Of a stretch of 64,000 nucleotides of DNA, positions 34,886 through 46,885 are shown piece after piece. Position numbers and translations under genes: made by a program. The first letter of the stretch is position 1. The number at the start of each line of letters is the position of its first letter. The DNA is from Talaromyces rugulosus (lineage: Eukaryota; Ascomycota; Eurotiomycetes; Eurotiales; Trichocomaceae): NCBI RefSeq assembly GCF_013368755.1, contig NC_049562.1, positions 3,410,001 to 3,474,000 on the forward strand. The letters are read 5' to 3'. The notes under the pieces are model-generated. The model worked only from the letters and a program-made list of their open reading frames with translations. It had not been told where the DNA came from and did no database searches.

Positions 34886-35518
34886 ATGAGCACCGCATCG
34901 GCCAAAATGACGACGCTGCCAAACCCCTCTGCTCTGACAACGCTGATCTCGCAAACCAGCTCCGACCCAGTCTCCGCACTCACCACACAGGTCCTGCACA
35001 ATCTGCAACACCAGCATCTCTGGACCTCCCTGGACACTCATCAACTGCTCCGCGACCCAGCAGCCCCTAAAAACGGCGAGGAAAACACTCCCCCAACAAC
35101 CCTAATTTCGGGCGTGCCACCGCACCGCGTCTACACACATCCCGACGAACAGCTTTACTTGCTCGAACTGGGACTGCGGGAGCATGACTTGCCTCCAGAG
35201 CGAATGCTAGTTCTGCCTACTACACAGGGTCAATCGTGGACATTGCGAAAGATGGCTGCTGTTTTTGACTCCTTGCCCACTTTGGAACAACCGGATTCTA
35301 GTGATGGGAACGGGGAGGAGGAGACGACGGAGGAGGAGAAGGAGAAGAAAAAAGCAAACCTGGCCAAATATTTTGAAAGGAAAGAACAGGCGATTCAATC
35401 AAAGGAATGGGGTGGGAAACGACTGCTTTTTGCCATGGTTGACAGGCTCGTCGGTGGCGATGGCACGGTCGTTTACTATGTCTTTCAAGAGGGCATTGTG
35501 AAGCCTCGGCAGAATTGA
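34886..35518 (+). CDS. SEN15: tRNA-splicing endonuclease subunit Sen15
   Basis: A single exon encodes 210 aa. The protein matches fungal Sen15: an N-terminal helical part (LTTQVLHNLQHQHLW), a core with PHRVYTHPDEQLYLLELGL and EWVLP-like MLVLPTTQGQSWTLRKMAAV, an acidic/Lys-rich insertion, and a terminal beta-strand block GGDGTVVYYVFQEGIVKPRQ. Sen15 is a non-catalytic subunit that pairs with Sen34 in the four-subunit enzyme that cuts introns from pre-tRNA. Two in-frame ATGs (34886 and 34907) lie close together; the first is used. It is divergent from HUT1. Confidence 0.88.
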   Translation: MSTASAKMTTLPNPSALTTLISQTSSDPVSALTTQVLHNLQHQHLWTSLDTHQLLRDPAAPKNGEENTPPTTLISGVPPHRVYTHPDEQLYLLELGLREHDLPPERMLVLPTTQGQSWTLRKMAAVFDSLPTLEQPDSSDGNGEEETTEEEKEKKKANLAKYFERKEQAIQSKEWGGKRLLFAMVDRLVGGDGTVVYYVFQEGIVKPRQN

Positions 35519-35724
35519 CGAGTGTTGCAACATGATCGAGTACGGGACAGGCTAGACATTACGCTTTCGAATATGTTTCCGGATGGCATCGCGAGAAGCA
35601 TGTCAAGCAAGCAGAGAGCTAAATGTTCATTGCTACATAGTCACCACAACAGAAAAAAGAAGGGGGTATCAAAAGTCCAACTTTAACAGCCTGGAAGGAA
35701 TACGACCCAGAAAAGAACCTAGGC

Positions 35725-38700
35725 TTAAGCCTGGTTCGAGTTCCACCTCTGAAGTTCCTCCTGGCAACTCATACAGTACTGCTCATACCAATGCTTCACA
35801 TCCTCCTCTCGACCCGCAAACGCATTTGTGTTTAGATCAGACTCGCCTGCATCGGCATGCAGCAATGTTGCGATTTGTTCGCACCGCTCCGTCTCCTTGC
35901 CGAGCCATCGCTCCCATTCACTCTTCAGTACTTCCTTTTCAATGCTGTTCAGCACTCGCATGGCCACAAGGAGGTCGTGGCGATAAATTCCTAGTCGCTG
36001 ACGAGTGCGCTGAACACGTCGAGCGGCGCTTTTCTCCAAGGTGTCGTCGGATGGAGAAGGAGTACCTTTTTGGAGCACAAGAGACGTGCCACTGTCTAGC
36101 AGAGTCTGCTCATGGAATGTTGCAAAGCAATGGCTGCTGCTCGAGTTATCGTTTGGATGCCACCCGGTGGTTGTATTAAGCATTGCTTGATCAAGATCGT
36201 GAACAAACACGGCCTTGCTCATGACATGGTCGGAGTGGATTCCCAACCGAGAGAGGAATTTGGCGGCATTGCGTTCGTGCCACCAGTCGTAGGTGTCGCG
36301 CGAAGAATAGAACCCATTAATTAACAGACTGGAAAAAAGTAATGAAAGAATCAACCCATTAGCGGTGCAAGTCTTCCAACCCCATCGAAGAAGTGCGAAT
36401 GACCAGATCATTAGCGAAGACACGGCGCTTTCCAGGAAAGAGCCTGTAGAGTCCAGTAACAACCAGACCAAAGACCTCTGTTTTCTCGAGTTGCGTGCTT
36501 GGTTAAGAGCGGAGCTCTCGGCAGAAGAGAACTGGAAGATGTTGGTGGCATGCCCAATAAGCCCAAAGATCGCAATAGCTCGCTTTGTCCTGCTCCGAGG
36601 ACCAAGTTTTCGGACCTGGTCGCTGATGAGATCAAGCAGATCCAAGGAATCCTGCTTGAGATCATTCATTGCCTGTCGGTCAATCACCCCTGAATCGACT
36701 GTTAGAATTCTCTGCAGTTGTGATAAGAGTAGAAGCCACTCACTATTCAAAAGAAAAGGCGACCAAAGCCACTCGACTTTGTGATAAATCGCCAATTTAC
36801 ACTTTGACTTTGAAACAAATGTAATAACAATCTTGCTGACCAGCCGAAAGTTACGCCGGAAAGGGAGATGCCAGGGGGTTCGTTTATCTGTGACAACATA
36901 GCACAGATGGTCGTTGAGAACATCGATGATTTGGTAATCCGAGACGTTTGTTTTGCTCACTCGTCCTGTACATTTTAAGTAGTAGATTAGCATTGTATGC
37001 ATGATGTGAAAATAAGAATTCATACCGAATATATCCGCCCTTTCGATAAAGTATTCAAAGTCTCGTCTCATGTGGCCCGAATCCAGTATCTTCCACGGCC
37101 CCTGTTTGATTCCTAGAGTTGCTAGGTTTTAGTAAAGTTGTCTGACAGTGATATGAGCTGAACACACCTTGAGCCATCCTCTCGTGCAACAGAAGCTGCC
37201 AGAGTACACTCTTGTCCCCAAAGAGAACGTGGAAAAGCGCTTTAGGGCTGATGTCGAACACTTTCTCGGCACCCAGGTGGAGGTTACCTTGCGGGACATA
37301 CTGTACAGGCTGATTCGGCAGTTTGAACTTCTGGAAATCTCTGCCCAAAGAAGATCGTTCCAAATCCAGATTCAAGTCTTTCTCCACATAGACAGGAATC
37401 CTGATATCCTTTGTTCTCTTACTACTAACCCCTGCACCACTAAAGGACCTTCCGTCTTGTGGCACATCCAAGGAGATCTCTTCCCAGCTTTCCATGCTAA
37501 CCGATCTTGCTATGGCATCTGTCTCCATCTTGATCAATGCCTTGTAAATGGACTCCAGGTCCGGAGGGTCATCAGATACGGCAGCCTTGATCAAGTAATT
37601 GAGTCTCTTTTGCAATAGTCGCAGTGGCTCCAAAAATGTCTTGACAGTGACACGACGTGCCGACTCATCACCGGGGTATGGTACGTTGTGAAGGAACAAG
37701 AAATCGCAATCCCTTCCACTGGCCGCAGTAACCTCGGAGATGCCACTGAGCGGGGCACTCATCGTCAAAACGAGTCCAAAATGGTGACTGTAGAAATAAA
37801 TGTTTCGAGTAGTCACAAAAGCACGACCGGGGAACTCTTGGTTATCATTTGGATTCCATGTAGCCCTGAAAACCATGATAAGACTCTCCTCTCTCTTGAC
37901 ATTGGGGAACAAGAGACGGAATTGGGCATCTTGGATGCGTAGGCGAGTCGGAAAGAAACTCGGATATTCGTAGTTGGTACAACTAACTATGCTTCTCTGT
38001 ATTTTGGTCGGATCTCCACCATCAAGGCTAACTGTCTGCCTATGTCGTGGTTGCTGAGCACCAGGTACGGCTGCTTCTGTGTCCTTGCTGTCCGTGACTG
38101 GAGATTTCGAGGACTCTGAAGAGACATTTTCATCGTCCGAGGTTTTCGCATCTCGTAATCGAATGCTGTCCCGTTGGAAAGTATTGACAAACCCCCAGTT
38201 GGCACTGCCCCACAGGTTCGCCATCATGCCACTGGGCATTCCACCTGTGGAATCTGCAAGTCCAACGCCAATACCGCGCTCATTGCTAACGAAAACCGCC
38301 ACTTTGCTCATACTCGTCGGGGCCGGAGGGTTTGCCAAGGTAGAAGGCGCCAGTGAATTTGCTGGGTCATCTCGAGTTTTGCTCTCATCGGTTTCTTCCG
38401 AACGTCCAGGCACCAAGCCAGGGCTATACGGCAATAGGCTGTGGCTAGCCGAAATAAGTCCAGCAATTCCGCTGCCACTGGTGATGTTTGGAGGAGACTG
38501 TGGGCTTGCTGCGTTTGATTTCCTGTGAATATCTAATTTATGGATGATTCGCGATGCATGATCTCGTCCGTGCCCGTTCTCAGCGTCCGGCCCAGTTGAG
38601 CGCCTCGAGCTGGTATAATCACCACTAGTTCTGTATGCCGAGGCATCCCGGTCTGGGAGAGACAGCATAGGCGACCGGTCGGCAGACGAGGGATCGTCGG

Positions 38701-40115
38701 CAGAAGGCGATGTCAAGAATTCCGAACTTTCGGATGCCGCAAATTCGGGGGCTGGAGGATGAGAGATGGAGAAGGCTGGGTCTTGAACAGCTGGCTTTCC
38801 GGCTACAGAACTGGCCGGGTTCTCCAAGGCTTTTTGTTTTGATGCCTCAAACGCGCCTATCCAGTCGATCAGATCTTGCTGGTGTTCAGCTTGCATTGTG
38901 ATGGCATTTTTCTTGGTTTTGACCTCGAAACAGAACCGACGCTCTTCTTGAAAGGCAGGCCGTATGCTACAAAGCAAGACACCGATTCGTTCAGTCTCTT
39001 CAACTCCACCAGTCCTTGAGCTCTGCACTAGGCAGCCAAAGATTCCATTTTTCAAGAAAGCCCAGCGCCGTATCCAAACAGTTCTAGATGGTTTTCCAGT
39101 GATTGTTTTGAGATAGACCCAGCCTTGCTTCTCCGGCTTAAAAGGTTTATCATCTTTGGATTTTAGCGAAATGCCTTGACCAAGGTAAGGTACGGTAGAA
39201 ATGGAGTAATCCTCCAATTCACGAGAAGGCCGGGCAGCCACCTCGGCAATATCTTCAATCTGTTTGCGGGCAGTCAGCAGTTCTTTGAGCGAATATCTCT
39301 CGCTGTTCTCCATTTCATGCACCCAGCCCTTGATACGTTCCATTTCCTGGCCCCATTTTGCAAAGGCCGAGGCATTCCCATCGTATAGCCCTTTGATCTC
39401 CCGCCATTGGTCAAAGGAAGTGCCAACCAAAAGTTTATCGAGGGTATTTCGGACCTGGGGGCTTTGTATTGAAAATTCCATGGAAGCTTTGAGATATGCC
39501 TTCCGGGCTTCGTGCAGCTGAAATGCATCTTCTCTCAAAGCGGATGGTTCCTTGGACTTGCCCTGACCTGAATATCTCGCCAAAAGGTGATCATAGTGCT
39601 TCTGGGAGTCGTCCAATATGCGTCGAGTCTGCTTGAAATTGCGCAAATCGGTTTGGATAAAGGTCTTGATTGGATCGGCAACCAGGCGGTCTAGCCTTTT
39701 GAGCGTTCCAGCCAGTGACCCCCAAATTTCCTTCATGCAGTCCCCATGTCGCTTTATAGCCAGCACCGTATAGTCATGGTCCAAAATCGCCTCGGACACA
39801 TTGATGGGGTTGGTTGTGTAGGACAAGAAAAACCCCAGGGCTTGCTCAAAGCCCGTCATCTCCGACGCGAGCCGGGTAGCTGCCCTGGAGTATCCATCCA
39901 GCCATCGTTCTATATAATCGAGCTGATCTCCGAAATGGAGGGTGGTCGAACGGAAGGTGGGAGAGTCGAGGGCTGCCTCTTTGAGCCCGACCGGCCTAAG
40001 GAGAGTCTGTTAGCAACAGCATAATAAATAGGGTGAATACTCCATGGGTAAATCCATACACCACGCTGACGAGCTTTCCAACCTCAGGGACAGACGTTGG
40101 CTGCGGTGTTGCCAT
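35725..40115 (-). CDS. Sip3/Lam-type sterol transfer protein (BAR-PH-VASt)
   Basis: Five exons, 40115-40060, 39995-37168, 37112-37026, 36965-36744 and 36689-35725, give 1385 aa. Residues 20-270 are a BAR-like helical bundle (ERWLDGYSRAATRLASEMTG; FKQTRRILDDSQKHYDHLLA). A PH domain spans roughly 300-400 (KQGWVYLKT; RRWAFLKNGIFGCLV). A Ser/Pro-rich linker follows, then a GRAM-like segment near 700-790 and a VASt domain with GPWKILDSGHMRRDFEYFIE. Two hydrophobic segments near 1150-1210 anchor it in the ER. Yeast Sip3 and Lam proteins move sterols at ER-plasma membrane contact sites. Introns 37025-36966 and 36743-36690 are multiples of three without stops, so they were recognised by splice sites and by comparison with the VASt pattern. 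Calling Sip3/Lam1 rather than Lam3 is not possible. Confidence 0.9.
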
Positions 40116-40843
40116 TTAGAGAATGGGTGCAGCCATAAACAATCCGTCGAGGGTCGAGTCGAGTCGAGTCGAAAATGAGGAGGTCGAGAGATGGATAAGT
40201 CCAGCAGAATAAATCAGAAGTATAATGTACAGCAAGAAAAGGAATAGATGGCGGGAATATTATGTATTATTAGGATGAGAAGTTGACAACAACAGCAAAC
40301 AACACACACACAGCTGGGGGCGCGAAGTCGAGAGTAATGACGCTGCGCCCAGCGGCCCCATGTGGATCTTCCGGGGTACATGGACAGCCTCAGGCCGCAA
40401 CATCCCAACCATAAAACTTATACGTGTATATATTACTACTACGTATGTATAAACTTGCTTTTGGTTTGAGTGATTCATTGCCAAAGGTATAGGCGATGTC
40501 TCTATTATGACTATTAACGACTTGATCCTATTAGAGGCTTAGAGCACTGTCGATGATATAAGAACAAGAGCATTTCATGAGTGCAGCTATCACTTTTCTA
40601 GCTACTACAGTAGATACAGCATTGAGGAGCGAGAGTAGCACCTACGACACATAGTACATAGCTTTATAAAAGAAAAACGGCCATGTAGATAGCTGGAAGC
40701 TATACACAGAGAACTGATGTGGGGCTTGCGGGCGGTGAGTACAGAGAATTTTCTGCCACCCGCCGCTTGACGATAAACATTTTTTTTTTCTTCCCATCCC
40801 TCCAGAGCCATTGGCATTCTGTACATAATTTGACATTTTGACC
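40116..40843. promoter_or_regulatory. Divergent promoter region (Sip3-like / KRI1)
   Basis: This 728-bp gap lies between divergent starts. It includes four tandem GTCGA units (40153-40172) just upstream of the Sip3-like start and a T run at 40780-40789 just before the KRI1 leader. Confidence 0.45.
40153..40172. repeat. (GTCGA)4 tandem repeat
   Basis: Four perfect tandem GTCGA pentamers lie in the 5' flank of the Sip3-like gene. Confidence 0.9.
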
Positions 40844-42779
40844 ATGGAGCCGCCTGCCAAAAGATCACGGAAATTTTTCGAGGACAGCGGGTCCGACAGC
40901 GACGATGACGCTCAGGGGGGCGTCGCCGTGCCTCCAGAAAGCGGGTTCAAAATCAACCAGGAATATGCCCGGCGATTCGAATACAATAAAAAGAGAGAGG
41001 AGCGACAGCAGCGTATGTTGGCTTGATTCAGTATTTTTACTTAGTGTACATATACTAACCATATGCACAGTGGAGTTGAAATTAGGCAAGACTTCCTCCG
41101 CGGGAAACCGCAAACAATTCGGCCCTGAAGGAGATGCTGGTGAATCAGAAGAAAGTTCCGAAGAGGACGAAGACGAAGAGGGCGAGCTTATGACCCAAGC
41201 CCTTGACACCGAGATCATGGATACCCTAAATGCTATCCGGTCAAAAGACCCCCGGGTTTACGACAAAGACGTCACGTTCTACTCGGAGGTTACTCAAGAC
41301 CAAGAATCGGAGAATCAACCAAAAAAGGAGAAGCCCTTGTTCCTTCGCGACTACCACCGACAGAATCTCCTGAACGGCGATGCAGCAAACGGAGACGAAG
41401 ACACCCCAAAGACATTTGCACAGGAACAAGAAGATCTTAAGAAAAACGTTATTCGGGAGATGCATGCCGCAGCGAATGACGGCGGTTCCGATGATGACGA
41501 AGAGGGCGACTTTCTTATTGCAAAATCAAAACCCGAGCCTGCTGGAGATGCTCGCACCAAATCCCAGGTCCAGCTGGACGTTGAACACGCGAATGAGAAC
41601 CCCGAAAAATTCCTTTCAGAGTTCCTCTCATCCCGAGCATGGGTACCTACCAAGTCATCTAAATTCCAGCCGTTTGAATCCGACGACGACGAAAAAGAAG
41701 AAGAAGCAGAGGCCTTTGAAGAGGCATACAACTTTCGATTCGAGGACCCGGAGAAAATGAACGAGAAGCTTCTCACGCATGCCCGTGATGCTACGAATCA
41801 AATGTCTGTGCGTCGAGAAGACACTAGTGGCCGAAAGAAGAAGAGGGACGCAGAGTATCAGAAGAAAGAAGAACGGAAGCGAGAGAGAGACAGCCAAAAG
41901 AATCGGTTACGCAAACTGAAGATGGAGGAGCTAGAAGAAAGGGTGAAAAAGATCAAACAGGCTGCAGGGCTCAAAGCCGCTACTATCACCGAAGAAGAGT
42001 GGGTACAATTCCTTGACGAAAATTGGAACGACGAAGGATGGGAGAAGGAAATGGCGAAACGATTCGGTGATGAATACTACGCGGCCGATGACCTGGAGTT
42101 TGACGACAATGACGACGACGACGAAGCCGGTAGCAAGAAGAAAAAACGCCCCAAGAAGCCTACATGGGACGATGACATTGATATCAAAGACCTTGTCCCC
42201 GACTTTGATGAAGAAGCTGAACCCGGCGTTGATCTTACCGACGAGGACATGGCAGATGGCGGCAGTGGAGAAGAAGATGGCGACGAAGAGGAAGGTGGCA
42301 GCAAGAAGAAGAAAAGCCGCACGCAAGAGAAGCACGAAAAGAAGCGGTCTACGCGTAAAGAGCGCCGTCGACTTGAAGAAGCCGTTGACCGCAACCTGGA
42401 GCTTGACCCGACTCTTCTCCCCGGCGCAACCAAGAAGAACTCTTCACACTTTCGATACCGCGAGACTTCTCCGCAGAGCTTTGGCCTGACGCCTCGGGAC
42501 ATCCTCATGGCAGACGACACACAGCTGAACCAGTTTGTCGGCTTGAAAAAGCTTGCTTCCTTCAGAGACGCCGAACGGAAACGCCGCGACCTGAAGAAGA
42601 TGGGCAAGAAAGCCCGGCTACGCCAATGGCGCAAGGACACGTTTGGAACGGAGGAGGAGCCTCAGTTCGAGCTTACACAGGCTCCTGCGCCTGGCGGTGA
42701 GGAGAAGGGAGATGAGATGGACATTGACATTCGCGAGGGAGGGTCACGGAAGAAGCGCAAGAGGTCGAGAAAGCACTAG
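40844..42779 (+). CDS. KRI1: Kri1-like ribosome biogenesis protein
   Basis: Exons 40844-41012 and 41071-42779 join (GTATGT donor, CACAG acceptor) to 625 aa. The N-terminus has an acidic SGSDSDDD patch and FKINQEYARRFEYNKKREE, a Kri1 hallmark. The middle contains EIMDTLNAIRSKDPRVYDKD and KPLFLRDYHRQNLL. The C-terminal half has SFGLTPRDILMADDTQLNQF followed by FVGLKKLASFRDAERKRRD. Long Lys/Glu and Asp runs separate these blocks. Kri1 works with Krr1 in the nucleolus in early 40S subunit assembly and 18S rRNA production. The splice removes a stretch with an in-frame stop, and both conserved halves are complete. Confidence 0.95.
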
Positions 42780-44063
42780 ATCTTTATTTATGATTTGTAC
42801 TGTTTCTATTTTCTATTTTCATTGTATCGACTCCAAAATGTTGCTTCACGTGTATACCCTCTCTGCTTGGTGCAGGTGGGACCCAATTGATGAAATCGGT
42901 ACACCGGGCACATTCTGGTGTTCTAAATAAGCTCAGCATCAATTGATCTATTAAAATAACGTTTGAACCAACAAATCAATGCTCCAGAGCTGTTGATAGA
43001 TAGTGTTGTGCAATTATCACGTGCCGGGCCGTCTCGGGATCGGAGGACCGGCAAGATATCCGATATATCGGTCCTAGCTCGATCAAAAATTTTCTTCCTA
43101 GCTTTCAAGGGTGGAAATATCCCTCACGGCGACAGGAATCGCATGCGGCTAGCTAGTGCTGTAACGACATGGATCGACATTAAGGCAAAGAAAACTGCAT
43201 ACATGATATGTCGCATAGTTGTACGGAAGTAGCATCCTTATGTAGGTAGTTAGGAAGCGGGAAACCGGTTGATTGAATATAGTAGGAAACAATTGAGTTG
43301 ATAATTTGACATTTCACATGAATTGTCAGAGTGGAAGAAGCTTGAACAAAACTTGCATGTACACGACACAGAGCTACGGTGGTAGTAAACTAGAGCTGAG
43401 GACAGATAGCTGTGAGTGGGCCACTGATAATAATAGCGGGTGGGGCGAGAAAGGGGTACGCAAACAGGGCAGAAACCGTGAAGACAAAGAGAGTAAATAT
43501 ATAAATATGTATATAAATATTTATCTTATTTATTTATATATTATTATTAATATTTGATTCTGTTTGTAGTCGAGTGTTGAGGTTACAGGGTGGTGAGTAG
43601 AATGTATTCTGTATCCTGTATTATGCAGTGCTTGTCTGCAAGTATTCAGGACCATGGCACATCATAAATGCACTGCAAAGGCCGGTTCTTGGAATCAAAC
43701 CAATAGAATAACGTGTAATTCACAACTACAAATTCAAGATTTAATGGTAATAATAAAACAAACATAAAAACTCCGGGTCAAGAAACAAGCAAGAAAAACC
43801 CGTCGGGAGATGTCGGCGCAAATTTTGCGTTGCCGGGCGGCTGCTGACTGGGCCGGCCACTCCCTGTTTAGCGTAGCGCCAGAAAAACCTCGTCGCCCGT
43901 TCCCCTGCGCTTTTAAAAATCCTCGCTCTTCTCCTCTCCTTCTCCATCTCCATCCGCTCTGCAGTGTCTGTCTTGTCACTCGACGCCTGTTTTTTTTAAC
44001 CTTTTTTTTCTTTCTTACACTCTCCTCTCTTTGTAGTTCGCGTGTATCGCAACTTTCGTCAAG
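42780..44063. other. Intergenic upstream of ADP/ATP carrier
   Basis: This 1.28-kb gap holds the 3' flank of KRI1 and the promoter of the carrier gene. It is AT-rich near 43495-43560. The last 150 bp are pyrimidine-rich with T runs (43990-44010), fitting a strong fungal promoter. No gene is supported. Confidence 0.45.
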
Positions 44064-45555
44064 ATGTCCAAGGAATCTAAGCAGGACAAGACCGTCTTCG
44101 GCATGCCCGTAAGTTTTTTTTCATGCGCCTGGCTGCATCGATCCAGGTCGGAATTCCATCGCTACAGCATCGCAATGGCCGCGAGAAACGTGCAACGCAC
44201 TATGATCGCCTGCTTTGATGGCTTTCGACTCGGACTTGGATGCAGACCTCGCCGCCTTTGTTGTTGTTTTGTCGCCTCCGTGTCACTAACATGTCATCAA
44301 CCACTAGGGATTCGTTGTCGACTTTCTGAGTGAGTGCCAACCACGGCCATCGGCTATCCAGCCGATGGCATTATAACCAGCCGCCTATGCTGTGTCGCGT
44401 TGAACATGAAACTAACCACGAGAATAGTGGGTGGTGTTTCCGCCGCTGTCTCCAAGACCGCTGCCGCCCCCATTGAGCGTGTCAAGCTCCTCATCCAGAA
44501 CCAGGTAAGCCAGACTCGTGATAGCTGGTCTCAATGGCAGTTCAGTGAACTGGAGAATCGAATTGGCGACCTTCCATAGTCAGCGCCGATTACCAGGAAA
44601 ACAAGAGAAAAAAAAATTCTCGTTTTCACTCCTTGTTCGGCCCTACGGAGACCACCTTCACCACTTCACACCTTGAATCGAAACATATCTAACCAATTAC
44701 TTAGGATGAGATGCTTCGCGCCGGTCGTCTGGACCGCAAGTACGGTGGTATCGCCGACTGCTTCCGTCGTACCGCTGCTGCCGAGGGTGTCATGTCCCTC
44801 TGGCGTGGTAACACTGCCAACGTTATCCGTTACTTCCCTACCCAGGCCCTGAACTTCGCCTTCCGTGACACCTACAAGTCGATGTTCGCCTTCAAGAAGG
44901 ACCGTGACGGATACGCCTGGTGGATGGTCGGTAACTTGGCCTCTGGTGGTGTATGTACTCCCTTTGTTCTTCATTTTTTAAGACTTGGAACTGATTGAAA
45001 TAGGCTGCTGGTGCCACTTCCCTGCTCTTCGTCTACTCCCTTGACTACGCCCGTACTCGTCTGGCCAACGACGCCAAGTCGGCCAAGGGTGGCGGTGACC
45101 GTCAGTTCAACGGTCTCGTTGACGTCTACAAGAAGACCCTCGCTGCCGACGGTCTTGCCGGTCTGTACCGTGGTTTCTCCGTCTCCGTCGCTGGTATCAT
45201 CGTCTACCGTGGTCTGTACTTCGGTATGTACGACTCGCTGAAGCCCGTCGTCCTTGTTGGTCCTCTTGAGGGTAACTTCCTTGCTTCCTTCCTGCTCGGT
45301 TGGTCTGTCACTACTGGTGCTGGTATTGCTTCTTACCCTCTCGACACCATCCGTCGTCGTATGATGATGACCTCTGGTGAGGCCGTCAAGTACAAGTCGT
45401 CCTTCGATGCCGCCAAGCAGATCGCCGCCAAGGAGGGTGTCAAGTCCTTCTTCAAGGGTGCCGGTGCTAACATCCTCCGTGGTGTTGCCGGTGCTGGTGT
45501 GCTCTCCATCTACGACCAAGTCCAGCTTATCCTCTTCGGAAAGCAGTTCAAGTAA
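44064..45555 (+). CDS. Mitochondrial ADP/ATP carrier
   Basis: Five exons, 44064-44108, 44308-44329, 44428-44504, 44705-44950 and 45004-45555, close in frame to 313 aa. There are three mitochondrial carrier repeats with signatures [17 protein letters not shown] and [11 protein letters not shown]. The last contains RRRMMM, which marks ADP/ATP carriers specifically. The protein exchanges cytosolic ADP for matrix ATP across the inner membrane. Codon use is strongly biased to C-ending codons, unlike its neighbours, as expected for a highly expressed gene. Introns of 199 and 200 nt near the 5' end are longer than the window's norm, and exon 2 is only 22 nt. The leader is pyrimidine-rich. Confidence 0.97.
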
Positions 45556-46030
45556 ACGACCTAATTGGACTAGTTTGAAATGGATGATGAGAGGGGATGA
45601 GGGGTTACAAAAAAGTGTTTCGGCCGGAAGCACTGAAGGGGGGGTCTATAGATATATGCATCTGGGAAAACTGGACGCATAGAGCACTGGGTTTCTTCTC
45701 TTTGTACCTGTTGTACTTTACTACTACTACTACTGCCTGCAAGCTTTTATTCTGTATTTGCACTGAACTTTTTATTAGACTGGACTTTTGTAGACTGTAA
45801 ATATGTGCCGCTAGATTCTTGTTTTTTTTCAGCTGAACTGAGCAGCTCCGCCGATCCCAATATCCATCCCTGTGCTGAAACCGTGTTCTATAAAATATCA
45901 CGTGATATGACGTAGAGTATATAAGGGAGACAAGACGAACAAGATCTTCGACATACACACCCAACACACCCCCTTTCTTCTTGATCAAATCGTGAATCCT
46001 CGCAGGCAGAAAACAAAAAAAGAAATAACA
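45556..46030. other. Intergenic flank
   Basis: This 475-bp gap between two plus-strand genes holds the carrier 3' UTR and the promoter of the Gln-rich gene. ACTACT repeats occur at 45720-45734 and CACGTGATATGACG at 45900-45912. Nothing else is seen. Confidence 0.4.
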
Positions 46031-46885
46031 ATGCCGCCAATACGCACATTCAATTCCGCGCCCATAAACCAGAACGCATCTCCGACGGCTGCAAAGGACG
46101 AGAACAACGCTGCTACGCCACAGCAACATGAGCAACAGCAACAGCAACAGCAACAACAAGAGCAAAAGCAAAAGCAAAAGCAATCAACTCCGTTCCCGGC
46201 GCCCGCTACTACTACAACAACGACAGCTGTGTCGAGCAGTACCGTGAATTCATCTGCTGCTCGACCCGGTGCATCTGCTGTACCTGGCCCAACAGCGGCG
46301 CCTGTTGTACCGTCACCTACCAAGACCTACCCTTTATTCGAAACCAGCGGCGATACCAATACAAATACAAATACACCTGCAGCTCCGCAACCCGGCGCTC
46401 GCCCTGTTCCATTTGCTGGTGAAGCAGCAACACCAACAACTGGTAAAACAGCATACACCGTCCCGCCACCGCCAAAGGCCGGGGAACCAGTGCAACCGGC
46501 AGCGTACTATGCGCCCAAAACCCAGCAGCAGCAGACTACTACGACACCACCGAGATATCCCACTCAAGGTGGGGGGTTGCAGGAAGGAGGGATGATAGGC
46601 GCGGTGCCGAATTCGACGTCGACGCCGTACATGTCGACGTATCAGCCTCCGAATGCACAGCCGATAACATCGCCGTCACCGTCAAGGTTCGCTGGTAACA
46701 ATACATACAGCAACAGCAACAACACCAATACAGGCCCCTTATACGCAGGTAACGATGGTGAAGAGTCTCTTTTGGGGGAATCCGGGCAAAAAGTTTATGA
46801 TGCAGCCAAGTCGTGGATGCAGAGCGCCGGGACAAAATTGGCAGAAGCAGAGGCTGAAGTTTGGAAGATGGTTAATTCAAAGTGA
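46031..46885 (+). CDS. Gln/Pro/Thr-rich protein of unknown function
   Basis: A single exon encodes 284 aa. Residues 1-15 (MPPIRTFNSAPINQN) look conserved. A glutamine-rich block (CAA/CAG repeats near residues 36-56), then Thr-, Pro- and Ala-rich low complexity fill most of the protein. The last 45 residues (GESGQKVYDAAKSWMQSAGT, then KLAEAEAEVWKMVNSK) form an amphipathic helix. No catalytic domain is seen. The frame is open upstream to a GTG, but the ATG at 46031 directly follows an adenine-rich leader and is chosen. The conserved-looking ends with a disordered centre suggest an adaptor, but no function is claimed. Confidence 0.75.
   Translation: MPPIRTFNSAPINQNASPTAAKDENNAATPQQHEQQQQQQQQQEQKQKQKQSTPFPAPATTTTTTAVSSSTVNSSAARPGASAVPGPTAAPVVPSPTKTYPLFETSGDTNTNTNTPAAPQPGARPVPFAGEAATPTTGKTAYTVPPPPKAGEPVQPAAYYAPKTQQQQTTTTPPRYPTQGGGLQEGGMIGAVPNSTSTPYMSTYQPPNAQPITSPSPSRFAGNNTYSNSNNTNTGPLYAGNDGEESLLGESGQKVYDAAKSWMQSAGTKLAEAEAEVWKMVNSK

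Noticed and set aside
35730..35745. tRNA B-box-like CTGGTTCGAGTTCC
   Set aside because: It lies in the coding end of the Sip3-like gene and no A-box or cloverleaf can be drawn around it.
35583..36179. 198-codon plus-strand frame after SEN15
   Set aside because: It is antisense to the last exon of the Sip3-like gene.
44971..45633. 220-codon minus-strand frame over the ADP/ATP carrier
   Set aside because: Shadow of the strongly C-biased codons of the carrier.
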